DNA of 11,432 nt from an uncultured Lachnospiraceae bacterium (GTDB lineage Bacteria; Bacillota; Clostridia; Lachnospirales; Lachnospiraceae). Of the stretch, positions 1 through 7,537 are shown piece after piece; position 1 is the first letter of the stretch; each line of letters begins with the position of its first letter. Both the position numbers and the translations under genes were made by a program. The stretch lies in the NCBI GenBank assembly GCA_910585255.1, contig CAJUEI010000116.1, forward strand, positions 1-11,432. The letters run 5' to 3'. The notes under the pieces are model-generated. The model was not told the origin of the DNA and made no database searches. It saw only the letters and a program-made list of their open reading frames with translations.

Positions 1-61
1 ACGGGCGAATTGCACCCCGGTCCGTCCGGCTGGTTCTACCTAAATTCAGAAGCATTAGACG

Positions 62-106
62 TTCTTACTTTCCGTAGAGCGGAACAGCGGGAAGGAATCA
101 TTTTTC
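62..106 (+). terminator. Possible structured RNA / terminator at left edge
   Basis: TTCCG (70-74) and CGGAA (80-84) form a perfect 5-bp stem with loop TAGAG. The flanks TTCTT (62-66) and AAGGAA (91-96) can extend it with one wobble pair, and a T-run follows at 100-105. This resembles the end of a plus-strand transcript entering from the left. The first 100 bases are more GC-rich than the rest of the window. No RNA family was recognised, and the call rests on hand folding only. Confidence 0.3.
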
Positions 107-189
107 CATTCTAGCGTCCCCTCCGCAGCAGCCTCCCTCCCTCTCTTATCCTCTCACCAAACAGTAAATTTTAATAACTTTCCCTAAGC

Positions 190-1461
190 TTAAGGCAAAA
201 ACTCTTCTACAATATATCGAAAGCAATAAGTAAAATCCCGTGCTGCAACCTCTTCCACTGCTATTACACTATACTCCCGAAGCAATATCCGCTCCTCCCC
301 CTCTGATTCCAAATAATACCGAACCGTTCCCACCGCATCTCCTTTTTGAACCGGTGCCGTTAATTTTGACAGCAGACTAACCTCTTTTACTACTTTCTCG
401 GTTTCTTTTACCAAAAGTCCTACACTTCGATCCCCCTCCTCTATCGTAATCCCTGTCACTACTGTTTCAAACGGATTCCCGGATCGAGCCGCACCATTAG
501 CAACACTAAGTGGTTCAAACACCTGCTCTTCATAAAATTCTTTATAGTTATAATTTTCCATTCCATATGTAAATAATTTTCTGCTGTCAGACCATTTATA
601 AGTTTTATTATTCGGCCACCCGCAGGCTAATAATGCAATAACAAATGTTTTTTCTTCTCTTCTCAATGCCCCTACATAACAGTAGCCTGCAAGTCCAGTA
701 AACCCCGTCTTTCCAGACAATGCACCATCCATCATCGTTAAAAATGCATTGTGATTGTAACAAGAATAGGAACACTGTCCTTTTATATCGGAAAAACTAT
801 ATTGTTCTGTACGAGTAATTGCTAAGAATTCTTCTTTTTTAGGAGATTCCATAATACAATAAGACATAATTCTAGCGAGATCTTCTGCCGTAGTAGAATG
901 AAATTTTTCCTCTCCGCTCTCCATTACCACTTTTGCATCCAATCCGTTTGGCGTAATAAAATAAGTCTGCTTGCACCCGATTTCTGCCGCCTTTTGATTC
1001 ATCATATCTGCAAATGCTTCCACACTGCCGCCTATCTGCTCTGCTATCGCAACCGCACTATCATTGTGAGATTCTAACATTAATGAATATAATAAATCTT
1101 TTAGATAATACTCTCGTCCGGTTATCATGCCTAAGTGTACTTTCGGCTGCGAAGCGGCATAAGAAGAAACCGTTACAATATCCTCCATATTTCCATATTC
1201 CAATGCAAGAATACAAGTCATAATCTTTGTTGTACTTGCCATTGGAAGAACTTCCTCCCCATTTTTGGAATATAGTACCCGTCCAGATTGTGCATCCATT
1301 AAAACCGCCGCTTTTGCATATAATTCCGATTCGTTTACCTCTTCTTCTGCAAATACTGTTCCTATCGGAAGCAGAGATAATACCATGCAAAAGAGGATAC
1401 ATCCTATTCTGATGTATCCTCTTCTGCATATTTCTTGCCACTTTCTATTGTAAAAAAACAT
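190..1461 (-). CDS. D-alanyl-D-alanine carboxypeptidase (penicillin-binding protein, peptidase S11)
   Basis: A secreted or membrane-anchored low-molecular-weight PBP that trims the terminal D-Ala from peptidoglycan pentapeptides. In the 423-aa product a signal peptide spans about residues 16-38 (hydrophobic CILFCMVLSLLPIG, likely cleavage after VFA). The S11 catalytic motifs are complete: STTK (Ser76, Lys79), SHN (131-133) and KTG (251-253). The remainder fits a PBP5-like C-terminal beta domain and ends in a short amphipathic tail (FTYCFRYIVEEFLP) that could anchor it. The ATG at 1461 is preferred because GGGAG lies 9 nt upstream. An in-frame TTG at 1506 would add 15 residues but has a poor ribosome site and would spoil the signal peptide. 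It lies 77 nt after the ABC ATPase gene and may be the last gene of that operon. Sporulation (DacF/DacB) or vegetative (DacA) function cannot be told apart here. Confidence 0.93.
   Translation of the reverse strand: MFFYNRKWQEICRRGYIRIGCILFCMVLSLLPIGTVFAEEEVNESELYAKAAVLMDAQSGRVLYSKNGEEVLPMASTTKIMTCILALEYGNMEDIVTVSSYAASQPKVHLGMITGREYYLKDLLYSLMLESHNDSAVAIAEQIGGSVEAFADMMNQKAAEIGCKQTYFITPNGLDAKVVMESGEEKFHSTTAEDLARIMSYCIMESPKKEEFLAITRTEQYSFSDIKGQCSYSCYNHNAFLTMMDGALSGKTGFTGLAGYCYVGALRREEKTFVIALLACGWPNNKTYKWSDSRKLFTYGMENYNYKEFYEEQVFEPLSVANGAARSGNPFETVVTGITIEEGDRSVGLLVKETEKVVKEVSLLSKLTAPVQKGDAVGTVRYYLESEGEERILLREYSVIAVEEVAARDFTYCFRYIVEEFLP
1387..1427 (-). repeat. Strong inverted repeat inside the carboxypeptidase signal-peptide codons
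   Basis: AAGAGGATACATC (1391-1403) and GATGTATCCTCTT (1411-1423) are perfectly complementary over 13 bp around a 7-nt loop. After one mismatch, three further pairs (1387-1389 with 1425-1427) extend it. In the mRNA the hairpin covers roughly codons 12-25, soon after the start codon. No long U tract follows, so it does not look like a terminator. It may affect translation initiation, pausing or mRNA stability; that role is inferred. Confidence 0.7.
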
Positions 1462-1538
1462 ATCCTGATGCTCCCAAATCCCTTTTATCACCAATATATG
1501 AAACAAGTTTTCGCTTCATTCCAGCCAATGCCAAAATC

Positions 1539-2150
1539 CTATCTGTTCCATTTTAATGATTCTGCCTGAAAATATACGGCTTCCTCTCTGTTATGTGTGA
1601 CCAAAAGAAAGGTTCTTCCTTTTATTCTTTCTTTTACATATTCCATTACTTGTTCTTTTAATTCTGGATCGAGCCCTTTAAAAGGTTCATCCATAACTAA
1701 TAAATTGCCAGGCATTAAAACGGCTCGCACAATAGCGACCCGCCGCTTCATTCCCCCGCTTAGGAAACAACACTGCCGATAGGCATCTTCTGACAGTTTT
1801 ACTTGAGAGAGTTCTTTATAGATTTCTGCCTCTGTCATTGTTTTTTTGGGAAGAACCGCCCGAATATTTTCTAGAGGAGATGCATATTCTAACAGACGAT
1901 CTTCTTGAAAGACGGCAGAGGCAAACAGCTCTTTTTGATATTGGATTCGCCCTCCGTCCGGCTGCTCTAATCCTAGAATTATTCTCAGCAAAGTGGTTTT
2001 TCCTGCTCCTGAAGGTGCGATAACTGCTGTTTTGCTTCCTGCTAAAAATCGGAAGGAAAGTCCTTCTATTACTTGTTTTTTATTATATTCTTTTCTTACG
2101 TCCTCCAAAGAAATTTCAATTGAATCCATAGCATATGTTTTCCGCTTCAC
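1539..2150 (-). CDS. ABC transporter ATP-binding protein (nitrate/sulfonate/taurine-type)
   Basis: The cytoplasmic ATPase of an importer, partner of the permease just upstream. In 203 aa it has Walker A (APSGAGKT, 45-52), Q-loop (Gln82), signature LSGGM (130-134), Walker B LLVMDE (150-155) and switch His186. The domain order and length are those of a short SsuB/TauB/ThiZ-like subunit without a C-terminal regulatory extension. The first Walker A glycine is Ala, which is tolerated in this superfamily. The start is GTG at 2150, overlapping the permease stop as GTGA and preceded by GGGAG at 9 nt, so translational coupling is likely. A later in-frame ATG (2129) has no comparable ribosome site. The substrate cannot be read from the sequence; sulfonate, pyrimidine/thiamine precursor or nitrate-type compounds are family possibilities. 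Confidence 0.93.
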   Translation of the reverse strand: MKRKTYAMDSIEISLEDVRKEYNKKQVIEGLSFRFLAGSKTAVIAPSGAGKTTLLRIILGLEQPDGGRIQYQKELFASAVFQEDRLLEYASPLENIRAVLPKKTMTEAEIYKELSQVKLSEDAYRQCCFLSGGMKRRVAIVRAVLMPGNLLVMDEPFKGLDPELKEQVMEYVKERIKGRTFLLVTHNREEAVYFQAESLKWNR

Positions 2151-2908
2151 CGTTTGGTTCTCCCTTCTATCCGCCGTCTACAGCGGTTAATTGCCCACAT
2201 CATACTATACTCTACTGTTATGCTAACGGCAATAATGACAAAAGTCCATGCAAATAGTTCGGGCGTCATCAGATATAGTTTTGCCTGATAAAGCTGATTT
2301 CCAATGGAATGTCTGGCAACACCGATTACTTCTGCTGCAATTCCAGATTTCCAGGACATTCCGACTCCGACTGAGCAGGCGGATAAAAAATAGGGCAGCA
2401 GAGCAGGCAGATAAATATACCGAATCTTTTGCATAAAAGACATCCGATAGACCAAAGCCATTTCTAACAGTTTAGAATCGGTTTCCAAAAGTCCCTGCCT
2501 AATATAAATTGTAATAGTAGGCAATACCATTAAAAAAGAAACTAATATGGATAAATATTTGGAAGAAATCCAAACCAGTGCAAGCATGGTAAAAGAAGCA
2601 ACTGGCGTTGCTTGAATTAATTTAATCGGTACCTGAATAAAAGCAAAAAGCCATTTATTCCAGTAAGAAAAAACTGCAAGAAGACTTCCCATTGTCACAG
2701 CCAGCAGAAAACCACTTAATACATGCAGCAGAGAATTTCTTATGGAAAGATAAAACTCCTCTGTTATTCCGATCTGAACCAATGCCTTTCCTACTTCCAA
2801 TAAAGAGGGCAAAAAGACGGTACGATTGATTCGTACCGAAAGAATCTGCCATATTCCAAGCCAAACAGCGACTGCAGCAATTACTTGAATCCATCCTTTT
2901 TTCTTCAT
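2147..2908 (-). CDS. ABC transporter permease (SsuC/TauC/NrtB family)
   Basis: Membrane subunit of a substrate-binding-protein-dependent importer, 253 aa with about six hydrophobic segments: near residues 8-24, 60-81, 85-95, 105-135, 170-195 and 218-240. The cytoplasmic EAA loop that docks on the ATPase is at about 149-168 (LEMALVYRMSFMQKIRYIYL), matching the binding-protein-dependent transport system inner-membrane family. The start is ATG at 2908 with AAGGATGAG upstream. It lies 15 nt after the methyltransferase gene and overlaps the ATPase gene by 3 bases, so the three are probably co-transcribed. No periplasmic-type binding lipoprotein is encoded next to it, which is unusual because this family needs one. 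Confidence 0.92.
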   Translation of the reverse strand: MKKKGWIQVIAAVAVWLGIWQILSVRINRTVFLPSLLEVGKALVQIGITEEFYLSIRNSLLHVLSGFLLAVTMGSLLAVFSYWNKWLFAFIQVPIKLIQATPVASFTMLALVWISSKYLSILVSFLMVLPTITIYIRQGLLETDSKLLEMALVYRMSFMQKIRYIYLPALLPYFLSACSVGVGMSWKSGIAAEVIGVARHSIGNQLYQAKLYLMTPELFAWTFVIIAVSITVEYSMMWAINRCRRRIEGRTKR

Positions 2909-2923
2909 TTCTTCTCATCCTTT

Positions 2924-3622
2924 TTAACAGTTTCCTTCTGCAGTACTTATTCTGTCTGCTTGTACTACTCCATACATCATAACAGAAAATTCAGGGACTT
3001 GTTCTGTGATTCCTTTTTCTATTAATTTTAAATTATTTTTCTGCAGCTCTCTTTCAAAATTTTCAAAATTTACTACTTTACAGGATGTCGATGCAACTAA
3101 TAATTCTTGTCCTGTTTCTTGATGAATACGGATTGTACTCTCAAATGCATGTTCGATCCCGCTTTCATATTCATCAGTTCCATTTCCCATAGTTAAAATA
3201 AGGGCCGTTCCTGTTTTTGTTAAATGAGAAGCGATAAAACGCAAATATGCATCTCTGTCTTCCTGAAGAACCAACATATGAATCACACCAACCGAATAGA
3301 TAAAATCAAATTTTTCCTCTAAATTTGAGGTACAAATATCGAGAACCTGAAAAGAACAATGATATTCCTGATTCTGCGAAATACAAAATTGAATTGCCTC
3401 TTTAGAGATATCTGTTCCCAATACAGAGTAACCCTGTTTTAATAAAAATATGCTGTCTCTTCCCTCTCCGCAGCCTAATTCTAAAATTTTATCTATTTTT
3501 TTCACTGTATATTTTTCTATTGTTTCCAATACAATAGGAGAAGGCTGATTGGATGCCCACGATAATTGTTTTTCATGAACCTGCTGATATCTTTTTTCAT
3601 ATGCTTCATAGTACTTTGCCAT
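2924..3622 (-). CDS. Class I SAM-dependent methyltransferase
   Basis: A 232-aa cytoplasmic methyltransferase that transfers a methyl group from S-adenosylmethionine; its acceptor is unknown. Visible Rossmann-fold signatures are motif I ILELGCGEGRD (46-56), the acidic residue after strand 2 (Asp71 in GTDIS), Asp95 in VLDICTS, and a DFIYSVGVIHML segment (106-117) like the methyltransferase 11/12/25 group. Strand 5 is around ALILTMGNG. The start codon has an ideal site, AAAGGAGG followed by 5 nt and ATG. It is the first gene of the minus-strand cluster with the ABC permease and ATPase, so it may modify the transported substrate or a product of it. That link rests only on position. Confidence 0.9.
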   Translation of the reverse strand: MAKYYEAYEKRYQQVHEKQLSWASNQPSPIVLETIEKYTVKKIDKILELGCGEGRDSIFLLKQGYSVLGTDISKEAIQFCISQNQEYHCSFQVLDICTSNLEEKFDFIYSVGVIHMLVLQEDRDAYLRFIASHLTKTGTALILTMGNGTDEYESGIEHAFESTIRIHQETGQELLVASTSCKVVNFENFERELQKNNLKLIEKGITEQVPEFSVMMYGVVQADRISTAEGNC

Positions 3623-3687
3623 ATAAACCTCCTTTGCCGTTTCAATAAGTCAAATTCTTTTGCTGTCTAAAGAGAACCTTTCTGCCG

Positions 3688-3718
3688 ATAATACTGAAAT
3701 ATAAATTTATCTTGTCAA
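3688..3718 (-). promoter_or_regulatory. Candidate sigma-A promoter of the methyltransferase/ABC cluster
   Basis: On the minus strand, a perfect TTGACA (3713-3718) is followed 19 nt later by TATTAT (3688-3693). The spacing is 2 nt longer than ideal. It lies about 65 nt upstream of the methyltransferase start codon. Confidence 0.5.
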
Positions 3719-3733
3719 TTCTTCGAAATAGGA

Positions 3734-3762
3734 TTGATGAATATGATAATTTATGCTACTAT
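3734..3762 (+). promoter_or_regulatory. Candidate sigma-A promoter of niaR
   Basis: TTGATG (3734-3739), a 17-nt spacer and TACTAT (3757-3762), with an extended -10 TG at 3754-3755. It lies about 40 nt upstream of the niaR start codon. I did not find a convincing palindromic NiaR operator overlapping it by eye. Confidence 0.55.
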
Positions 3763-3802
3763 TCCATTATAACATGATTACAAAAAAGAATCGAGGAACA
3801 CT

Positions 3803-4333
3803 ATGAACGGAGAACAACGTCGTCAAGCTATTCTTACCCAACTGCAAAATACTGCCCAGCCGCTTTCCGGCATCCAGTTAGCAAAATGCTTTCAGGTAAG
3901 CCGTCAGGTTATTGTCCAAGACATTGCTCTGCTGCGTGCTGCCAATCACGATATCTTTTCTACCAACCGAGGCTATCTGCTCAACGAACGTCCTGATATT
4001 ACAAAAGTATTAAAGGTTTCCCATACGGACGAACAGATAGAAGAAGAATTAAATACGATTGTGGATCTGGGAGGTGAAGTGCTCGATGTCTTCGTCTATC
4101 ATAGAGTATACGGTAAAATTCAGGGACTTTTATCCATTCATTCCAGACGAAATGTAAAGGAATTTATGCAGGATATCCACAGCGGCAAATCCAGCCCGCT
4201 AAAGAATATTACTTCCAACTATCATTATCATACGATAAAAGCTGACTCTGCAGAAACTCTGCATCTAATTGAACAGGCATTAAAAGAAAAAGGGTTTTTA
4301 CTTCCTATGGACGACTGGGAAATGGAACATTAA
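3803..4333 (+). CDS. niaR: NiaR-type transcriptional repressor (HTH_11 plus 3H domain), niacin-responsive
   Basis: A 176-aa repressor of NAD precursor genes in Firmicutes, with nicotinic acid as co-repressor in characterised members (established for the family). Residues 5-60 form a winged helix-turn-helix of the HTH_11 type (LSGIQLAKCFQVSRQVIVQDI, recognition helix about 33-43). Residues about 70-170 are a 3H domain. Histidines expected in the 3H region are present: H74 followed by Glu81/82, H100 in VFVYHRVYGKI, H113 in SIHSRR, H126 in DIHSGK, and the HxH pair H141/H143. Full length. ATG at 3803 has GAGG 7 nt upstream. It is a single gene, divergent from the methyltransferase cluster and convergent with the EamA transporter. 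No NAD-biosynthesis or niacin-transporter gene is in the window, so its targets lie elsewhere. Confidence 0.9.
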   Translation: MNGEQRRQAILTQLQNTAQPLSGIQLAKCFQVSRQVIVQDIALLRAANHDIFSTNRGYLLNERPDITKVLKVSHTDEQIEEELNTIVDLGGEVLDVFVYHRVYGKIQGLLSIHSRRNVKEFMQDIHSGKSSPLKNITSNYHYHTIKADSAETLHLIEQALKEKGFLLPMDDWEMEH

Positions 4334-4372
4334 AAAGATTCCTTCCTCCTATTTTTTTATCTTAGTAGGAAG
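4332..4372 (-). terminator. Possible terminator between convergent niaR and EamA genes
   Basis: CTTCCTCCTA (4342-4351) and TAGTAGGAAG (4363-4372) pair at 9 of 10 positions. On the minus strand this stem is followed by GAATCTTTTT, fitting the end of the EamA transcript, and it overlaps that gene's last codons. On the plus strand a T7 run (4352-4358) follows a weaker bulged GGAA/TTCC stem that could serve niaR. The loop and stem are not ideal in either direction. Confidence 0.4.
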
Positions 4373-5260
4373 CTGTGCCAAAATAATTGCCATAAAGATA
4401 ATCATACATCCTAAAATCTCTCTTCTCTCTAGTCTTTGTTCTAAAAGGAGCCAGCCAGCCAAAACAGATGCTACAGACTCTAAGCTTAATAGTAAAGATG
4501 CCACCGTAGGATTCATTCCCCTCTGTCCTACAATCTGCAGGGTATAGCCTACTCCGCAGGACAGCACCCCAGCATAGAGAATCGGCAGCCATGCCGCTAA
4601 AATAGAGGAAAGCTGCGGCTGTTCTAAAATAGCGGCAAATAAAAGAGACAGCAGCCCGCATACAAAAAACTGAATACACGCCATCTTTACTCCATTGACA
4701 AGAGGCGAAAAATAATCAATTACTAAAATATGTACCGCAAAGAGCAAGGCAGATAAAAGCAGCAGCCCATCTGCCCATTCCAAAGAAAAACTTCCCTTTA
4801 CACATAAAAAATAGAGTCCAATCAATGCCATCCCTACACTGCACCAGAGATAGGAACTGCATTTTTTTCTAAACAATAATCCTAAAACCGGAACAATTAC
4901 AATATAACAGGCTGTTAAAAATCCTGCTTTTCCAACCGCTACATACTGCAGTGCGATTTGCTGCAGATTGCTTGCTACACACAGACAAATTCCACAGCAA
5001 ATCCCCCCAAGCAGCAGCGTTTTATCTATCTTTTTCTGCCTATTTTCTAAACTGCAGGGAAACTCCCTTTCTTTTTTCTGCAGCGGCTTCTCCAGCCAAT
5101 AGAGCAGCGGTACCAAAACAGCCCCTCCAATCATACTTCGTATTCCATTAAATGTAAAGGGTTCGATATACTCCATCCCTACACTTTGTGCCACAAACGC
5201 AGTTCCCCATATTATAGCTGTAAGCAGTAATAATAAACTACTGTAAATTTGCTGCTTCAT
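4349..5260 (-). CDS. EamA/DMT-superfamily transporter
   Basis: A 303-aa integral membrane protein with about ten hydrophobic segments arranged as two EamA repeats. The N-terminal repeat begins with the typical LLLLLTAIIWGTAFVAQ and a following FNGIRSMIGG segment. The second repeat contains GVLSCGVGYTLQIVGQR and PTVASLLLSLESVASVLAGWLLL, which are hallmarks of this exporter family. Members move amino acids, metabolites or drugs, and the substrate here is unknown. ATG at 5260 is chosen because AGGAG lies 7 nt upstream. An upstream in-frame start at 5323 would add 21 charged residues and overlap the aminopeptidase gene. It starts 32 nt after the aminopeptidase stop and is probably co-transcribed with it. 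Confidence 0.88.
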   Translation of the reverse strand: MKQQIYSSLLLLLTAIIWGTAFVAQSVGMEYIEPFTFNGIRSMIGGAVLVPLLYWLEKPLQKKEREFPCSLENRQKKIDKTLLLGGICCGICLCVASNLQQIALQYVAVGKAGFLTACYIVIVPVLGLLFRKKCSSYLWCSVGMALIGLYFLCVKGSFSLEWADGLLLLSALLFAVHILVIDYFSPLVNGVKMACIQFFVCGLLSLLFAAILEQPQLSSILAAWLPILYAGVLSCGVGYTLQIVGQRGMNPTVASLLLSLESVASVLAGWLLLEQRLERREILGCMIIFMAIILAQLPTKIKK

Positions 5261-5292
5261 TCCTGCTCTCCTATCTAAACTCTTTGTACACT

Positions 5293-7083
5293 CTAAATTT
5301 CTCTTGTTGCCTCTTTTAACCACGATTTTACTTCTCCCTCCAAAGCAGGAGCAATCGTTTGATAGACCCTTTTATGATATTGATTTAAAACCCTTTTCTC
5401 CCGTTCACTTAAAAGTTCTTTTGCTATAGCATCTAAATCAAATGGAACCAATGTAACCGTATCAAACCGCATAAACTGTCCATATGCATTTTTTTCATCT
5501 TTTACACACAGCATCAAATTTTCATGCCGGATTCCAAATTTTCCTTCCAGATAAAATCCTGGTTCATTCGAAGTCAGCATACCTTCTTCTAATACTGCAC
5601 TTTCCCCTCTCTCTGGAATCCATTGATAGCGAAATCCGTTTGGTGCCTCATGAACATTTAAGAAAAATCCCACTCCATGTCCAGTTCCATGTGGATAATC
5701 TAACCCACGCTCCCAAAGCGGTGCTCGTGCCAAATAATCCAAATTAATTCCCCGGCAGCCGTATAAAAATTTAGCAGCACTTAAATTCAGGTTTCCCTTT
5801 AATACCAGAGTAAAATACATCTTTTCTTCCTCTGTTACCGGTCCTAATGCTACTGTACGGGTAATATCCGTTGTCCCCTCCAGATACTGTCCTCCGGTAT
5901 CTAAAAGTACCAGTCCTTCCGGTTTTAACTGACAGTTTGATTCCTCGGTTGCAGAGTAATGAATAATCGCCCCATGTGCCTGATATCCGATAATCGGTGT
6001 AAAGCTTGGTCCCATATAATGTTTTTGTGCCCCTCGAAACTCTTCCAATTTCACGGCTGCACTTAACTCTGTAATCTTCTCCTTTGCTGCCCGTGTCTTT
6101 AACCAATAAATAAAACGAACCACGGCTGCCCCGTCTTTTCGATGTGCCTCCCGAATCCGTTCCATTTCTGTTTGATTTTTTACTGCCTTTGGAAGCAGAG
6201 TAAGATTTGTTTGGTTCACCAATTCCACTCTCCCCGAAAGACTCTTTACAATAGTATAATTCACTTTTCTTTTATCCAAACACACCTTTGTATCTTCTGG
6301 TATCTTCTGAATATAAGAATAAAATTCCTGATAGTCCCGAAGAAAAACACCTGCCTGTTTTAATTCCTCTTCTATCTCTTCTGAAAATGCTTCCCGATTC
6401 GCAAATAAAAGCACCTGATCCTCCATCATCGCCAAATAGGACAGCACCACCGGATTACACTTCACATCATTTCCCCGAATATTTAAAAGCCAAGCAATAT
6501 CGTCCAATGATGTCAATAAAAAAAGATCCGCTCCTGCCTGTTTCATCTTCTGCCGAATCTTTTCTATCTTACTCTCTCTAGATTCCCCGGCATACTGAAC
6601 ATCCAATATCATCACTGCTTTTTTCGACAAAGGCGGACGATTGTCCCAAACCAAATCAACTAAATCCATTTGATAACAGATAGAAACTCCTTTTTTCTCC
6701 AACTTTTGACTCAGTTCTTCCGCTTCCCTTGCATAAACTACTCTTCCGTCAAATCCCAATCGTTCCCCCGGTTTTAACGTCTCCGCCAAAAATTCCTTTA
6801 CATTAGGAACTCCTTCCTGATCGAGCCGAAACAGATCAATTCCAGTATCCTTTAACTGTTCTGCTGCCTGTAAAAAATAACGTCCATCTGTCCAAAGTCC
6901 TGCCATCTCTTGTGTGACCACTAAAGTCCCTGCAGATCCGGTAAAGCCAGAAAGAAACGCCCGCCCCTGAAAATACTCTCCTACATACTCGGAGCCATGA
7001 AAATCACTGGTTGGCACCATATAAGCCGTAATATTTGCTTTTTCCATCTCTTTTCTTAAAGCCGTAATTTGTTCTCGAACCAT
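5293..7083 (-). CDS. Xaa-Pro aminopeptidase (M24B, PepP-like)
   Basis: A cytoplasmic metallopeptidase that removes the N-terminal residue preceding proline. At 596 aa it has the length of the long, three-domain M24B class (about 600 aa). Two creatinase-like N domains span about 1-140 and 155-300, followed by the pita-bread catalytic domain. All five metal ligands of the M24 family are visible: Asp395 (LLDTGG), Asp406 (TTDITRT), His469 (GTGHGVG), Glu507 (SNEPGFY) and Glu521 (RHENL). His376 (IIHYS) and the second-shell NVHEAP are also present. ATG at 7083 has AGGAG upstream. It is first in a two-gene unit with the EamA transporter, which suggests, without proof, linked peptide or amino acid handling. 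Confidence 0.94.
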   Translation of the reverse strand: MVREQITALRKEMEKANITAYMVPTSDFHGSEYVGEYFQGRAFLSGFTGSAGTLVVTQEMAGLWTDGRYFLQAAEQLKDTGIDLFRLDQEGVPNVKEFLAETLKPGERLGFDGRVVYAREAEELSQKLEKKGVSICYQMDLVDLVWDNRPPLSKKAVMILDVQYAGESRESKIEKIRQKMKQAGADLFLLTSLDDIAWLLNIRGNDVKCNPVVLSYLAMMEDQVLLFANREAFSEEIEEELKQAGVFLRDYQEFYSYIQKIPEDTKVCLDKRKVNYTIVKSLSGRVELVNQTNLTLLPKAVKNQTEMERIREAHRKDGAAVVRFIYWLKTRAAKEKITELSAAVKLEEFRGAQKHYMGPSFTPIIGYQAHGAIIHYSATEESNCQLKPEGLVLLDTGGQYLEGTTDITRTVALGPVTEEEKMYFTLVLKGNLNLSAAKFLYGCRGINLDYLARAPLWERGLDYPHGTGHGVGFFLNVHEAPNGFRYQWIPERGESAVLEEGMLTSNEPGFYLEGKFGIRHENLMLCVKDEKNAYGQFMRFDTVTLVPFDLDAIAKELLSEREKRVLNQYHKRVYQTIAPALEGEVKSWLKEATREI

Positions 7084-7118
7084 TTTTAAATTCTCCTATT
7101 TTTTTAAACTATTTTCTT

Positions 7119-7147
7119 ATTATAACGCAAACTTCTTTCTTTTTCCA
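7119..7147 (-). promoter_or_regulatory. Candidate sigma-A promoter of the aminopeptidase gene
   Basis: On the minus strand, TGGAAA (7142-7147, 4 of 6 to consensus), a 17-nt spacer, then a perfect TATAAT (7119-7124). It lies 35 nt upstream of the start codon. Confidence 0.5.
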
Positions 7148-7163
7148 GAGAATATATAGAAAT

Positions 7164-7192
7164 TCACATCTTTCTCCCCTCCCTCATACACT
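7164..7192 (+). promoter_or_regulatory. Candidate sigma-E (mother-cell) promoter of the cotJ operon
   Basis: CATACACT (7185-7192) fits the sigma-E -10 pattern CATACAnT at every position. TCACATC (7164-7170) lies exactly 14 nt upstream and fits 5 of 7 of the -35 pattern. The expected transcription start is near 7199. The B. subtilis cotJ operon is known to be sigma-E dependent, which agrees. No sigma-A promoter of similar quality was seen on the plus strand here. Confidence 0.55.
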
Positions 7193-7200
7193 AAACCAGA

Positions 7201-7230
7201 ACCAAGTACAAAACCAATTTTGTCTTTGGT
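7201..7230 (+). repeat. 30-bp inverted repeat at the predicted 5' end of the cotJ mRNA
   Basis: ACCAAGTACAAAA (7201-7213) and TTTTGTCTTTGGT (7218-7230) pair at 11 of 13 positions around a 4-nt loop, the two mismatches forming one internal loop. It begins 1-2 nt after the predicted sigma-E start, so it may be a 5' stabilising hairpin or an operator. It ends 10-15 nt before the cotJA ribosome site. Confidence 0.55.
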
Positions 7231-7258
7231 CTTATTATTATAGAAAGGAGAACCTACT

Positions 7259-7537
7259 ATGGATTATTATAACCATACCAGACAGCCTATCTGCCGCAGA
7301 AATCAATCGAACTGCAGTCCCATGTACCAGGCAAATCCTTCGACTGTCTATTCTGTCTCTTCCCAATCGGATGAAAGCTGTCCCTATCAAGGATTAGATC
7401 GTCTGCCGCTTGCCATGTCCTATGTTCCATGGCAGCAATGGAACAATCTTTATGATCCATCAAAAGGTCTTTGGATAGGAACCATATTTCAAGAACTGGA
7501 TCTTCCATTCTGTGAAAGGAGCTGCTTAAATCCATGA
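7259..7537 (+). CDS. cotJA: Spore coat associated protein CotJA
   Basis: A 92-aa small spore-coat protein made in the mother cell and needed for normal assembly of CotJC in B. subtilis (family knowledge). The conserved core is residues about 47-88: LPLAMSYVPWQQWNNLYDPSKGLWIGTIFQELDLPF. This is the CotJA pattern of PWQ.W..LY....AL..GTIFPELD.PF. The first 45 residues are a variable tail rich in Asn, Gln and Ser with several Cys. ATG at 7259 has AAAGGAG 9 nt upstream. Its stop overlaps the cotJB start (ATGA), so translation is coupled. Confidence 0.9.
   Translation: MDYYNHTRQPICRRNQSNCSPMYQANPSTVYSVSSQSDESCPYQGLDRLPLAMSYVPWQQWNNLYDPSKGLWIGTIFQELDLPFCERSCLNP

Noticed and set aside
1..114. Open frame on the plus strand at the left edge (TGELHPGPSGWFYLNSEALD...)
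   Set aside because: Only 37 codons, no family recognised, and it overlaps the hairpin and T-run that look like the end of a transcript. It could still be a gene tail, so it is mentioned only here.
4951..6581. Several plus-strand open frames inside the EamA and aminopeptidase genes
   Set aside because: They lie opposite well-supported genes with complete family motifs, and lack ribosome sites and recognisable domains.
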